Positions 1 through 11,080 of a DNA stretch of 64,000 nt are shown here, piece by piece (position 1 is the stretch's first letter; every line of letters starts with the position of its first letter). The stretch spans positions 30,511,590 through 30,575,589 of the forward strand of contig NC_053153.1 of NCBI RefSeq assembly GCF_016808335.1, given 5' to 3'. The stretch comes from Panicum virgatum (taxonomy: Eukaryota > Streptophyta > Magnoliopsida > Poales > Poaceae). Both the position numbers and the translations under genes were made by a program. A model generated the notes under the pieces. The model did no database searches. It worked only from the letters and a program-made list of their open reading frames with translations, and had not been told where the DNA came from.

Positions 1-1820
1 CCGGGTACCTTTAGAGGTACTGGGGCCTGCTTGACCTCCTTCTGCATGGGCTTCTTGCTGTTGTACCCCCTAGCACAACTTTTGTGTTAGCTTGACAAAA
101 GCTTGATTGATTGCAATGCTGAACTCGCTCAGTGCACTTTTGAGGACCTCCCGATTCTGTAAAAAAGAAAAAAATTGCAGAAACATAAGGCAACAACGAA
201 AAACATAAGATGGTTGGATTATATGAGAGAAATGAGGGAGAAAAATGATGCGTGATGATAGAAAAAAAAGGATGGAGGGCAGAAACATACAACAATGACA
301 GATTCCTGCATGTTTGAATCGATGAATTGTTGGATCCTTTCTGGTGCGATCATCGTTGTGCTTAAATGTTCTGGCTTTAGCTGTACAAAAAAAGGAGAAA
401 AGGTGTGCATGAGTGAATAAAAAAGGATTACTGGTTTACAAAGGCAGCATATAACTTTGCATGTATAACTCTGTGACTCTGTACATGTGTATCCAACACA
501 TGTATAACTTGCTACTTACACATACAAGATATTTACAAGTTGCTAATTCCCACACATGCAGAAAAGTTGGAGGAAAAAAGGTATCCGTGCATGAATCTTA
601 CTTGTAGTTTGCCGAACTGAGTCTCGGAGAGCTTATCCATGAGTCAGACTTTGGAGACGAGTTGTTCCATCCATGCAGCGGCTCTTACTTTCAAGTCGTT
701 GTTGACGATATCACCAACATCAAGTCAATCTAGATACAATATCTGCGTGCACAAAAAGAGCATATTGAACACAAAAAAAGGATAGTCAGGTCTTGAGAAA
801 AAAGAAAAAGGGAGACCAAAAAATGGAAAAGACAAGGTGCTACAAGTCTAGTATCCATACGGTAAGGAAGAAGAGGCACCCGGACACAAACTTTCGCTTC
901 TCAGACTTAAACTTTGCAATTTCTTTAATGAGTCTGTCCACTACTAGTTTGCACCAATTGTATCCTTTAATCTCTTTGGTGATGGAAATGGAATGGAAAG
1001 CCCTCACACACAACTTTGGGCTTGATGTTGGGCACAAGAAGGTGCTAATTGCAAACATTAGCCAAACCTTCAACCATTTGTCATCTATTGAATTCTTTCC
1101 CTCACCAGACAACTATTTTTCAACTTCTACAAATGATGGTGCCTTATGATCATTCTCATGGCTGAAAACTTGATAGAACTCAGTGAATGTATCAGAATAA
1201 CTCTTCTTCTCATAAACGACAGAGTTTGAGCCCATTGGTAACCCGAGCACTCGTTTAACAGCTTCATCGTCCACCTTTATTGTCCCCCTGTATGGGATCA
1301 CCAACTCGGACTTGTTGATGTCAAAATTGTTAACTAGCCAAGTTGACAACTTCTCAGGAACAATGTTGCACTTGATTTCAAGGAGTCCCTCAAACCCAAC
1401 ACTTGCAATTTGCTGTTTCTGATTACCCTTGAGATTTTCATTGATCTTGCTCAGTCTTTTCGCTGATCCTTTTTTCCTTATATCCTAAAAGAAGAAATGA
1501 AGCATTTAATGAGTTTGCACACAATTCATGAATTCAAATTGCTTAAAAAAAGGATTCATACAAGCTACCACATAATTCATGTATAAGCTGCTAGAGCGGA
1601 CATACTACAAGTTAGCCATAAAAAAAGAATTCATGCAGCATAGTTTTTCTGCTCCGAATGGTACTTGTTTTGCGTGCTTTCTTCCTTCAACAACTTCTGT
1701 CATTTCATCATTCACTACACTGCCTCTAGAAGTACTCTTGTCTGCTCTAGAAGTAGCCCTAGTTGTTCTCTTTGGAGACGGGGCTGTATTAGTAGCTTCA
1801 ATATTGCGTTTCTGGACCAT
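1..1820 (-). pseudogene. Transposon-borne gene remnant (Ulp1/MULE-associated type), 5' part, cut by window edge
   Basis: Read on the minus strand, several exon-like blocks follow one another. A basic N-terminus starts at 1820 with MVQKRNIEATNTAPSPKRTT. A globular block lies at about 1484-840 with the motif IKVDDEAVKRVLGLPMG. Smaller blocks lie at about 740-605, 388-310 and 160-77. The 'RVLGLPMG' region is what I associate with the N-terminal part of grass transposon genes that end in a Ulp1-like cysteine protease. The protease itself would lie left of position 1 and is not seen. A stop at 1113-1115 interrupts the main block in frame, and another stop falls in the 700 region. Several short A-runs (AAAAAAG) sit beside the putative exons. 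No terminal repeats are visible, so element class and boundaries are inferred. A multi-exon domesticated gene is possible but less likely given the stops. Confidence 0.45.
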
Positions 1821-1849
1821 GCTATAAAAAAAGTGCATAAAGAAGATGT

Positions 1850-2990
1850 GTCAGACAAAATAATAACCCCATGATAAACAGAATAAGTTTCTACGAAAGG
1901 GATGAATAAGTTGCTGGAAAAGAAATCAAGTTGCTACGTGGGTTCAGAGAAAAAAAAACAGAGTTCAGTGGGTCCTAGTGTCAAGAAATCATCCTCTGAA
2001 AATAATAACCCCCAGTTGAATAATAACCCCCCATGATAAACAGAATAAGTTGCTGCATAGGGAATGAATAAGTTGCTGGAAAATAAAAATCAAGTTGCTA
2101 CGTGATCATAGAACTAAGCAAAAATAATTTATTTAAGATAGCATCACAACTGAGACTACTCTCAAGAATCATATAGAGTAGGGCTATGGCAAAAATCGGG
2201 TCAATCCATAAAAGCTAGTTTATCATCGCATTAATTACTAATTTAACATAAACGCCTAGGTCTGTGTCATCCAATATTGCTGCTAGAATCGCTGCTGATG
2301 CAACAAAAACATGATTCCAATGATCACACAATGAATGCTCATCCACTGAAAACCATAGCCGATATTTATGGATTTCCAATTTCTAATGAATGCTAAACAA
2401 TCAATTTTGACTCCAGTAAAAACATGATTTCAATTTCTAATGAACAGTAAACAACCTCGGAAATCTAGCATCATGAAGCATCATATCAATTTCCAGTAAA
2501 ATCATAATTTCAATTTTCGTCGTAGCAGAAGCATCATGAAGTCGTCCATTCGTTTTATGGTCAAGGAAACATGATTTTGCTTCCAGAGGCTGATCATAAT
2601 ATCCAGCAACAGCGGCCACAGTCGCTGCAGGCACACAACCAGGGCCTCTGTCCGCGAGCAAGACACCCCAGTCACTGTAGTGTTGCATCTTATGCTGTTC
2701 AAGGAAATGGGCAGACCTATAGCTCCGCATACAAGAACCCTTCTAACTGCCCTGCAACTGTGGTTGCTGTTCTGCCTCAACCTCCAGCTACTCTGCTCCT
2801 ATAGCCTCTAATGAATACTAAACAATTAATTTTGGCTCCAGTAAAATATTTCGGTTTTGCTTGTCTATTGGAACCTACTCCAACAACCTCTTGGTGTCTC
2901 ATGGTGCTATATGTTTTCCTTGAACCAAAAAAAACACAAAAATGATACAAAGTTGCCACGCAATTTGATACAAAATTGCCATAAACAAAA
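1850..2990. other. Gene-poor stretch, probable transposon debris
   Basis: AT-rich sequence with repeated short phrases: the segment around 1866-1950 recurs in similar form at 2020-2100, with 'ataataaccccc' and 'gaataagttgctg'. A moderately GC-rich patch at about 2570-2800 is open on both strands, but the reading frames look low-complexity and match no family I know. I see no promoter, terminal repeat or RNA gene here. Confidence 0.5.
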
Positions 2991-2995
2991 CAACT
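2991..2995. repeat. Target-site duplication CAACT, left copy
   Basis: The five bases CAACT directly precede the TG that opens the 5' LTR. The same five bases follow the CA that closes the 3' LTR at 12215-12219. A perfect 5-bp duplication is the expected footprint of an LTR-retrotransposon integrase. Confidence 0.95.
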
Positions 2996-4129
2996 TGTTG
3001 ACACCACTTTTTGACACGTGTCAAGGGAGGTGATTTTTATGAAGAGAAGGTGGCCGATTTGGAAGAAATCAAAAGATGCACAGTGTTGGAATCGGCCGAT
3101 GGAGTCCGTCCGATGGACCAGAGGAATATACCATGAAGATGCTGATTTGTTCGTTCTGGTGTTCGGCCGATGGATAGTTGCCGATGAAGTCGAGGAAGGA
3201 GGAGAGGATCCGGACTCTACGAGAATCTTGATGATTCGGTTGTAATATTTAAAGTAGTTTATTTTTTAGAAAGTCTTTTCTTTTTAGTCAAGTAATGTTT
3301 GCCGTGATCGGTTAGGACTTGATAGCGCTAGGCTGTATATATCAGTTGTAAGAGACCGGAAAAACTTGATACACATCCAATACAACAAACTTTACAATTC
3401 CTTTGCACTTTTTCGGCGACTTCGCCTTTTCTTTTCTTTTTTCGACGAGTTCTTTCAAGTTGATTAAGGACTCCTCACATTCGAGCGACTTGATTTGCTG
3501 GTGAGTTTTCGTTTTACTGAGTATATTTGAGCTTTAGCTACCGGGCGCATCGCTATGGCTTCGTTCAAATCGATTCAAAAGTTATCGAGTTTATCCAGGC
3601 TTTGACTTCCGGGCGCATCGCTGTCGTCTCGTCTAGATTTATTCACCAACTATCGATATCGGCTAGATTTGTAGGTTTTCCTATGCTTTTTGGCCATTAT
3701 CACATCTAAAAACATACTTAGATCGACTTTAGGTTTTGGAGTGACACTTTTGGTACCTCAAGAGCCGTTTTAGATCTATTTTTAACTTCACATCATCTAA
3801 GTTACACATTCATAGCTTAGATCTTGTCATACATACACGATCGGCTGTCCAAAAGCTGGTTTTGTCGTTTAGTGTATCGGCTGATCCTACCGATGCGCTC
3901 CTTTACTATGCGTTTGAATTTAATATCTTTTGTCGTCTATAGTATTGGCAAAACTTGCCGATACGCTCATCTGAGAGATATTCGGAATCCCAGCCGATGC
4001 GCTCTCGAATTCGACTTTGTTTTCTCCCTTGTCAATTTTAGGTCAAATTGACTGGCACGCTTGGTTGACTTTCCGTGACTCGGCGAACACTTGCCTTCGG
4101 ATTCCAGTGTGTTGATTTTGGCGTCAACA
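2996..4129 (+). repeat. 5' LTR
   Basis: 1,134 bp, TGTTGACACC...GTCAACA with short inverted ends (TGTTGAC/GTCAACA). A TATA-like run TATATAT lies at 3336-3342, a plausible promoter for the gag transcript. The second half contains repeated phrases of the form CCGATGCGCTC/CCGATACGCTC (around 3888, 3958 and 3993). GCCGAT or ATCGGC occurs about ten times, including a perfect palindrome ATCGGCCGAT at 3091-3100. Confidence 0.95.
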
Positions 4130-4133
4130 CATC

Positions 4134-4156
4134 TTTTGGCACTCCTGGTGTGACAC
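4134..4156 (+). promoter_or_regulatory. Putative primer binding site
   Basis: Just inside the 5' LTR the sequence TTTTGGCACTCCTGGTG resembles the TGGCGACTCCGCTGGGGA-type site that I recall from Tat-lineage elements (tRNA-Arg primer), with a few missing or changed bases. The position immediately after the LTR is right for a minus-strand primer site. The tRNA assignment is inference. Confidence 0.45.
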
Positions 4157-4168
4157 GAAAGCTTCAAC

Positions 4169-7100
4169 ATGGTGGAACTCACAGATAAATCTGCAATTAG
4201 TGAAGAAAACCAGATTCCTGTTCCTAAAGATAAGCTCAAAGAAGAACAAAAGAAGGAATATAAAGAGCTGGTGGAGAAATTCAAACGTGAATGCCTCAAG
4301 TCGTACAGCGTCAACAGATATGGTGAGGTGATCAAGAAGTTTAATCTTCCATCTTTCCAGCCATTGACAGAGGCTTAGCATGAAAGCAAGATGATAGACG
4401 CAGTTGGCCAAGCTGTGGCACAAGCCTTCATCAAGAGTGCAACAGTCATGGGCAACACGGTGCACAATGCAGTGGTCAAGACTTTTGCTGAAGACACGTT
4501 ACCGGGGTGCATGGGTCCTTGCTATATACAACCAGATCAGATGCAATATACTCCCTTGGAGGTGTCTATGGCAGCAGCCCTGTCGGTTCAAGATAGCTAG
4601 GCAGGAACAAGCAACAGTCAAACTCCACCCCAGATGACTACTGCAGCATCGGCAGGTACAACAGATCCTATCTACTCAACCACGCTGCCGATTGCTACAA
4701 CTGCGCAAGATGGATTTGTGTCTGTATTTCCTAAACGGTGGAATCCTGCTACTGGGTATGGTATGCATCCAGATTTCTTTTCTACGCCACCCAAGATACA
4801 GCTTAATGCGTCGGCTTCTCAGCCGATAGCCTCTCGGCCTGATCCATCGGCAGTTCAGCCAGTGGGTGCACAGCAGGATGTATCGGCAACATAGTTGAAT
4901 GCACAAGGCGCATGGAGTCCACAACAGATGGTACAAGCTAATACATCGGTGCCACCGCCGATGACCCCACAGCAGCGTCTTGCTATCCTGCTCCAACCCC
5001 AGTCTCCTTCAGAAGTGTTGTTGTCGCAATCTCTGCATCAGAAAGGAGTCAACTGGGTATTCCATAATCAAGCAACTAGACAGATACGGTATGTCAATGT
5101 GCCGTACATGGATATTACTGGTCAACAATCGGCTAACCCATCAGCTACATAGCCGATGATGACTCAGCTGACACCTAATCGGATAGCTCAGCAAACACAA
5201 CAGATGCAATCGGCTCGACAGCTGATGAACCATGTAGCACAGCAACTTGCGATGATGACCAATGCAGCGAGCACGGTTTCCCCTCAGCAAATGCCAATAG
5301 TTGAGCACAAAGATAGCTGAAGTGATGAGGGAGCAGTTTGGTTTGAGGCCAAAGCAACAATCTGTCATGTACAAGACTCCTTATCCTCCGGCTTATGATC
5401 AGATTCCTCTCCCACACAAGTACAAGATGCCTGACTTCACGAAGTTCTCAGGGCAGGGAGAAGTTTCTACAATGGAACATGTTAATAGGTTCCTTCTACA
5501 GTTGGGAGAAGCGGGCAACCATGATGCACTCAGAGTCTGTTTGATCTCCTTGTCTTTGTCTGGATCTCCAAGAAGCCTTTTCAGAAGAAGATCAACTATG
5601 TGGAGTATTCTGCTAATGATGAGTCTGAAGAGGAGCAAGAAACAGTCGCATCGGATGAGTGGATACAGAACAATAAAAAGCCGGTGACATGTTCATTTGG
5701 AAAGAAAGAGACTGAGTCGTATGGGTTTGACATCACCAAAGCCGACAAAATCTTTAACTTGTTGTTGTCGGAAGGGTTGATCAAGTTAAAGCCATATCAC
5801 AAGATTCCATCGGAGGACGAGCTCAAGAATATGAAGTACTGCAAGTGGCACAACGCCACATCGCATGATACAAATGAGTACAAGGTCTTTCGACAGCAGA
5901 TTCAGATGGCTTTCGAACAAGGGAAATTGAAATTTGAGGCTCCCAAGAAGACGATGAAGATCGACGGACATTCTTTCGCCACGAACATGGTTGATATGGC
6001 CAGAGATGAAGGTTCTCCTCAAGCCAAGATTCTGACGCCATCATCGGCCAAGAAATCTGGAGCTATTGATCCTAAAGCACATATAGCGGCCGATGAGGTC
6101 AAAGGAAAGGGTCCGATGAAGGATGTTGAACGTTCATCGGCACCACGTAGACGTGTAACATCTCAAATGCTGTTGAACAAGTTTCGGCATGATCATGAAA
6201 GGCGGCAGCGTAGAGAAGAAGAGGAGAGATGCGAGCAAGATCATTGGAGGTGTCTTTTCTTTGTCTACGGCTGGGAAGAAGGGTTGACATTGCCATCGGC
6301 ATATGATTGTCCCGAATGCAATGGTCAAGGCAGCCGATCATATGAAAGGTCGTGTCATGAGCCCTATCGGCGTGAGCGCACTCTTGTGCATGATCGGCTA
6401 GGAAAAAGGGTATCGGTGCATGATCAACTGGGGGGGCAGGACGATGCTACGTGATCCTGCTGGGAGAAGAGTGTCTGTACACGATCGGCTAGAACAGGTG
6501 GCCGATGACAGGGTGCAAGATGATCAGCCGATGCAGAGAGATCCAGAATGTGAACCTGATCGCACGGATCAATCTCAATGGTGCCCAGGGGGTTTGACCA
6601 GGTCTCAGAAGCGACGTGTTCAGAGGTTACGCCAGCTGGAGATCATTGAGGAAGAGCGAGAACAGATTCTGCACAAGAAAGGGATTAAGTCACAAGTTTG
6701 GTGTGCTAAGCCCAGAGCTGATAGTGGTCAAGATTCTGGATCATCAGCTGCGCCGATTAATATGGTTTTCATAATGCCGAAAGAGTTTATGGCGCCAGGC
6801 GATGAAGATCATGAACCAGAATTAGAGGAAGCCATGGCACAGTTGAATTTGGAGCCATTGCCAGCAACATTTGAGAAGTCAGAAGATGATAAGAGGCAGC
6901 ATCTTAAAGCACTGTTCCTGAAAGGATACGTTGATGGCAAGCCTATTACGAAGATGTTGGTTGATGGAGGTGCAGCTGTGAATATAATGCCCTATGTTAT
7001 GCTACGCAAGCTTGGGAAGAATCAAGATGATTTGACGAAGACTGATATAATGCTCAAGGATTTCGAAGGAGTAATGTCTCCTGCCTTGGGGGTATTATGC

Positions 7101-7433
7101 ATCGATCTCACAATTGGCAGTAAGACCCTTCCCACTACTTTCTTTGTTATTAATGGCAAAGGTTCATACAGTTTACTGTTGGGTCGGGATTGGATACATG
7201 CCAATTGTTGCATTCCATCTACTATGCATCAATGTTTGATTCAGTGGGTTGGCGATACTGTTGAAATAGTATTGGCTGATTCATCATTCAGTGTGGCATT
7301 GGCTGAAGCCCATATAGTGAGTTATGATCGGATGAATTGTCTTTCTGGTCAAGCATGGGAGAAGGATTTCTTTCGGATGGCTGATTACGAAGTTACATTA
7401 GAAAAGTCAGGAGATTCTTCGGAAGAGTCTTGA
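4169..7433 (+). pseudogene. Decayed gag-protease polyprotein of the Ty3 element
   Basis: The reading starts at ATG 4169 and runs in one frame to about 5152, interrupted by four in-frame TAG codons (4376, 4598, 4892, 5150). It shifts frame near 5290, returns at about 5575, and shifts again near 6430 to stay open until TGA at 7433. The first part is a Q/P/S/T-rich N-terminal gag region. Residues around 5410-5560 (DFTKFSGQGEVSTMEHVNRF) begin the gag core. Most of the core is then missing: near 5565-5575 the text jumps to a C-terminal linker, pointing to an internal deletion. A Cys-containing block with DCPECNG (about 6300) follows. The last segment is an aspartic protease with MLVDGGAAVNIMPY at about 6955-6995 (catalytic D in a D-G-G setting, the usual plant Tat form) and LLLGRDWI at about 7165-7195 (flap/second G-R-D motif). 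No full-length product can be made from this copy. Confidence 0.88.
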
Positions 7434-7672
7434 TCAATGAGGGATATGTCCGATTGTAGTATCGGCCGGATTTTGTAAGTTATAGCCAATACTAGGAAGT
7501 ATTGCCTTTAGTGCAAACAATATGTAAAAGTCGATTCACAAATTGGATGCATCGATTGTAATATGGCCGACACGATATGAGTCGCCCTTAGAGAATTAAA
7601 TCACAAAGACATAGTTTCTGGAATTGGATCATGTGTTTGCAATTCCTGGAGATTACAATACATGGAGGGCCT
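7434..7672. other. Spacer between convergent gag-protease and antisense gene
   Basis: About 240 bp with no coding feature. Both transcripts, from left (gag-protease) and right (antisense gene), must end around here. Scattered GCCGA/TCGGC words continue through it. Confidence 0.6.
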
Positions 7673-10600
7673 TTACAGTAATCCTAGAGCTTCTCGGATT
7701 ACTTTTATCGCACGCAGGCGAATTTGATCAATGTTTGCGATCACTTGATTATTATCCGCTGATGAGCTAGAAATCGACTGCAGACTCTTATGGAGTTGAT
7801 ATGCTTGACGAGCGTATTTCTGCTTGTCTTCTTGGAGTTTGGTGATGGCCAGTGGAATCTGAGAAAGATCGTGATCTGCAATGTCTATTGCTTGGTTTAC
7901 TCGATTAAGTTCTTGCAGAAGATGATCACGTTCAGCTTCCAATTTAGCTTTGTTCCTCAAGATGCTAGCCTGGATGTCATTCAGGGACTTGATTTCACCA
8001 ACGGCCAATTCTGCTAAAGATTTGAAGTCGTCCCTTTATTTGACGACTTTTTCTTGTTGAAGACAATCGGCAAGTTGTTTCCGGGACATGTTGAATTGTG
8101 CACGACGACTCTCGACGAAGGCTGCGGGAGTTAATGCTTCTTCAATTGATTCTGGAAGTTTGCCCTCTAGTTCTTCTAAAATGGTGCGGATCGGTTGTGT
8201 ATTCTTGATCAGTTGGCCGATGTCTTGGTTTAGGAATTGGAGGGATTCTTGGAGTTTGGCCTTGATTTCATCCGACAATACAACTGGATCGGCCGATGTT
8301 GCTTCTTCACCTTCTTCCTGGGGAGTGGCTCCAATTTGAAAAGAAAACAGACTATTGTCTGGAGATTCTTGTGCCTGATAGGGAGATGTGATTAGGATGG
8401 CCGATGAAGGCAAAGGGATGATGAAATCGGCCAACAGAGAGAAAGGTTGTTTACCTGCTTCAGGCATATTTCTTCTAGATTGGAGCCAATAGGAACGAGG
8501 GGTTGCGATGAAGAGCTCGGGATTGCAGTATTTGGCTGGCCAAGTAATTCAGATAGTACATGGTCGGCAAGCTGAAGGATGATTGTCAGAAATATACAGA
8601 ATATGTTCATGGACAAGTTTTGAAATCATACCTGTATCAATGGAGAGTCCGTCCTGGATTTCCTGGGAGTTAGAGGCGAATGCTGTATCTGGTGAAACCA
8701 AAAGGAAATAATACCAGATTCAGGATTATAGAAAGGTTTAAAATACTTACTGAGTAAGAAGGATCATACCTAGACGATGGGTAATGGAGGAGGGGGTGTG
8801 CGTTGAGAATCTTCTTCCCCCCCCCAGATTGATGTTCAGGGGTGTCTTAATTGTGAAGAAAAAATATGATCAGCATTCAGATAAAGTGAAATTATAAGGG
8901 GTTCAGGCTTTTACCTTCTGAGGAAGAGGAGGGGAGGTCGACCAAGACATCTGTTTGAAGTGTTGCTGCAGCTGCTGAGGATTGGCCTGGAGATTTCCTT
9001 TTCTTGCGAGTTGTTACCTTGGTATGAGGTATCTTACGTTTTCTCCCAGTGGCGACATCTGTCAGAGTTGGAGCACCATAGCCGATATTTGGCTTATCGG
9101 CTGGCAGGGCATAGTTGATCGGCTGCCCACTCCTACTGGTTGTTGGAGGATTCCGATCATCATCCTGCAAAGAGTAGAAGTTAAAGGCTGCAAGCGAGAA
9201 GTGCTAAGAGACATTGTGGGGGTTGATTTTGCTTGTACCTCATTCTCGCCTGATTGATAATTGTTGTCTAGAGCGATGCAGTATAAGTTGGCCGATTTGC
9301 AGAAAATATGCTCTTGCCATTCAGACCACCATTGGATGAAAGGGGTGGTGGCAAAAGGTGCAGTTTGCCAATCGGCTAGAAGTATCATGTTCACATCAGG
9401 CTCTAGGTTTTTTAGCCGATCATAAGAGAGGGCGTTGTCAAGGGCTCCTCTGAACTAAACTTTGCTAGCGAAGAAGAGAAAAGGGGGCACTTGGCCAAAT
9501 CCCAATTGTCTAGCTGCCATTGATGGATTATAAAACTCATAGCTGGAGGTATCTTTGCCAGCTGTGAAGTTGATTGGCAGAATTCTTGGAGAAATTCTCT
9601 TCCATAATCTTCGTGCCTTCTTCGTCAGTCTTCCAAGAATCAAACTAGAATTTGAAGGGATTCTCATAAATGACTTTTTCATCTAGATATGCAAACCAGA
9701 TAGTAGAGATTTCTAGAAACCCATTGTAGAAAGACTTGAAAAAGTCAGTAATGCCAAGGGTCTTGGGATCATTGGCAATCATGATAGCTGCTTCACCGAA
9801 TGATGTGCATCAGCGAGTGACGATTTCTTCTTCTTCAGAGAAGTTTTCTGATGGGAATTCTATCTCTGACAATTCGACTGTCATAGTTTTGTGCATGTAC
9901 ATGTGCAGCCACAACTGAATAAATCACCAGGGGCCTCCCAAGTTAGTGATCGGTTGGTTCTTTCTGAGTTTGGATGATACTTGATGAAGCAGATGGTAAA
10001 CTGACCCCAGAAGATGTTTGCCGAGAGGGACAGGGTTGCCAGTAGCCAGGTTTTCTGCCAACTTGAGATTATTATTTGGTGGGCCAACAGTTTTAACACA
10101 GAAAATAAATTTCTCAAGCCACATATTGAGGAATGCAGCATGTTCTCTGGCAGATACAGATCCAGTTTTCATGTTCTTATTGATATATCCTTTCCATCCG
10201 CCAATGTTCTTTGTTTCAATCTTGAAAGAAGTCTTTTCTAGCAGACGGAAAGGTCGATCAGAAACATGGATATTCAGGCCAGTGAGCATTACGACATCCA
10301 TCAGAGTCGGTGTCATGGGTCCATGGTTGAACATGAATGCATTAGGCGCATCGGACCAGAAGTAAGAAGCTGATATGAGCATCGGCTCGTTCCTAATCAT
10401 CTCCGATAAGGATAGGTTCAGGCATTGGCTGATATCGTATTGTTCCCAGTTGGTCCTCTAGGAACTAGCTATTCTACGGAACCAATTTCTCCATCCAGGA
10501 GTAGTGCTCGCCCAAGATATGAAGGCTTGAGTCCAATCCACATTCATATTGGAGGACTTAAGGGGGATTCTGCTGGTTTCAAAGTTGATTATACTAGTTG

Positions 10601-10895
10601 GGTCTGGATTTCCCATGGGACCTAAGCAGACCATGCTAGATTGATTTTCTAGCGGAATAATCAAGTTACCCCTCAGATTCTGAAAATGAAGGCGGAAATG
10701 AGGAACACGACTGAAGGGATTGGAAAGGGAGTGAAAAACAAATGCTACGGATGAAGAAGGGAGACGTACCTCTGGAATCTCGTAGATGGACGACATTGCT
10801 GGAGGGGATAGTCCTTGGACTTGAATCTTCGAAACCCTAGAGAGTTGCGATGGCGGCGGTGGAGCAGATGTGTTCTTGATCAGAGAAGGAGGCAA
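7673..10895 (-). pseudogene. Antisense gene of the Ty3 element: spliced plant-mobile-domain (PMD) protein, decayed
   Basis: On the minus strand a protein starts MPPSLIKNTSAPPPPSQL at 10895 and leads after a frame disturbance near 10460 into a plant mobile domain (PF10536-like). Visible PMD landmarks are SASYFWSDAPNAFMFNHGP and TPTLMDVVMLTGLNI (10370-10265), IGGWKGYINKNMKTGS, EHAAFLNMWLEKFIF, and LLGSVYHLLHQVSSKLR (to about 9960). Downstream are AARQLGFGQVPPFLFFAS (about 9510-9460) and a C-terminal coiled coil rich in E/K/L/Q (8250-7690). There are good splice sites: an intron at 9238-9165 (74 bp, GTACAAG...TTTGCAG), a GTAAAA donor near 8913, and a GTAAAC donor near 8455 with a CTATCAG acceptor near 8375. 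Stops at about 9926, 9455 and 8038 and the frame change show decay. In known Tat elements such antisense ORFs are found before the 3' LTR. Their function is unknown. Confidence 0.8.
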
Positions 10896-10937
10896 AGAAT
10901 GCTACAGTAGAAGTGCCAGCGAGAGAAGAGACGTAGA

Positions 10938-10945
10938 TATTTATA
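10938..10945 (-). promoter_or_regulatory. TATA box of the antisense PMD gene
   Basis: Minus-strand TATAAATA lies 43 bp upstream of the ATG at 10895, between that gene and the 3' LTR. The spacing fits a core promoter with a short leader. It suggests the antisense gene has its own promoter rather than relying on the LTR. Confidence 0.6.
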
Positions 10946-11065
10946 ACCTTTGCCCAAGGGCAAAATAAGGATTCGGTGCACTGTTTGTTTAGGAGACAGA
11001 GATCCGTTTAAACGTTGGCAAGCATGATTAGAGTTAATTTCGGAACAAAACAAATTACTCCGAAA

Positions 11066-11080
11066 CTGGGGGGCGGCATG
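11066..11080 (+). promoter_or_regulatory. Polypurine tract of the Ty3 element
   Basis: A G-rich run (CTGGGGGGCGGCATG) lies immediately upstream of the TG of the 3' LTR, the position of the plus-strand primer. It is interrupted by C and T near its end. Confidence 0.6.

Noticed and set aside
2437..2804. Overlapping frames at 2.4-2.8 kb
   Set aside because: Both strands are open with no conserved motif and no splice context.
7434..11080. Search for reverse transcriptase, RNase H and integrase in the Ty3 element
   Set aside because: No catalytic motif (for example the F-x-D-D of RT or the D-D-E region of integrase) was seen in any frame; the space is occupied by the antisense PMD gene.
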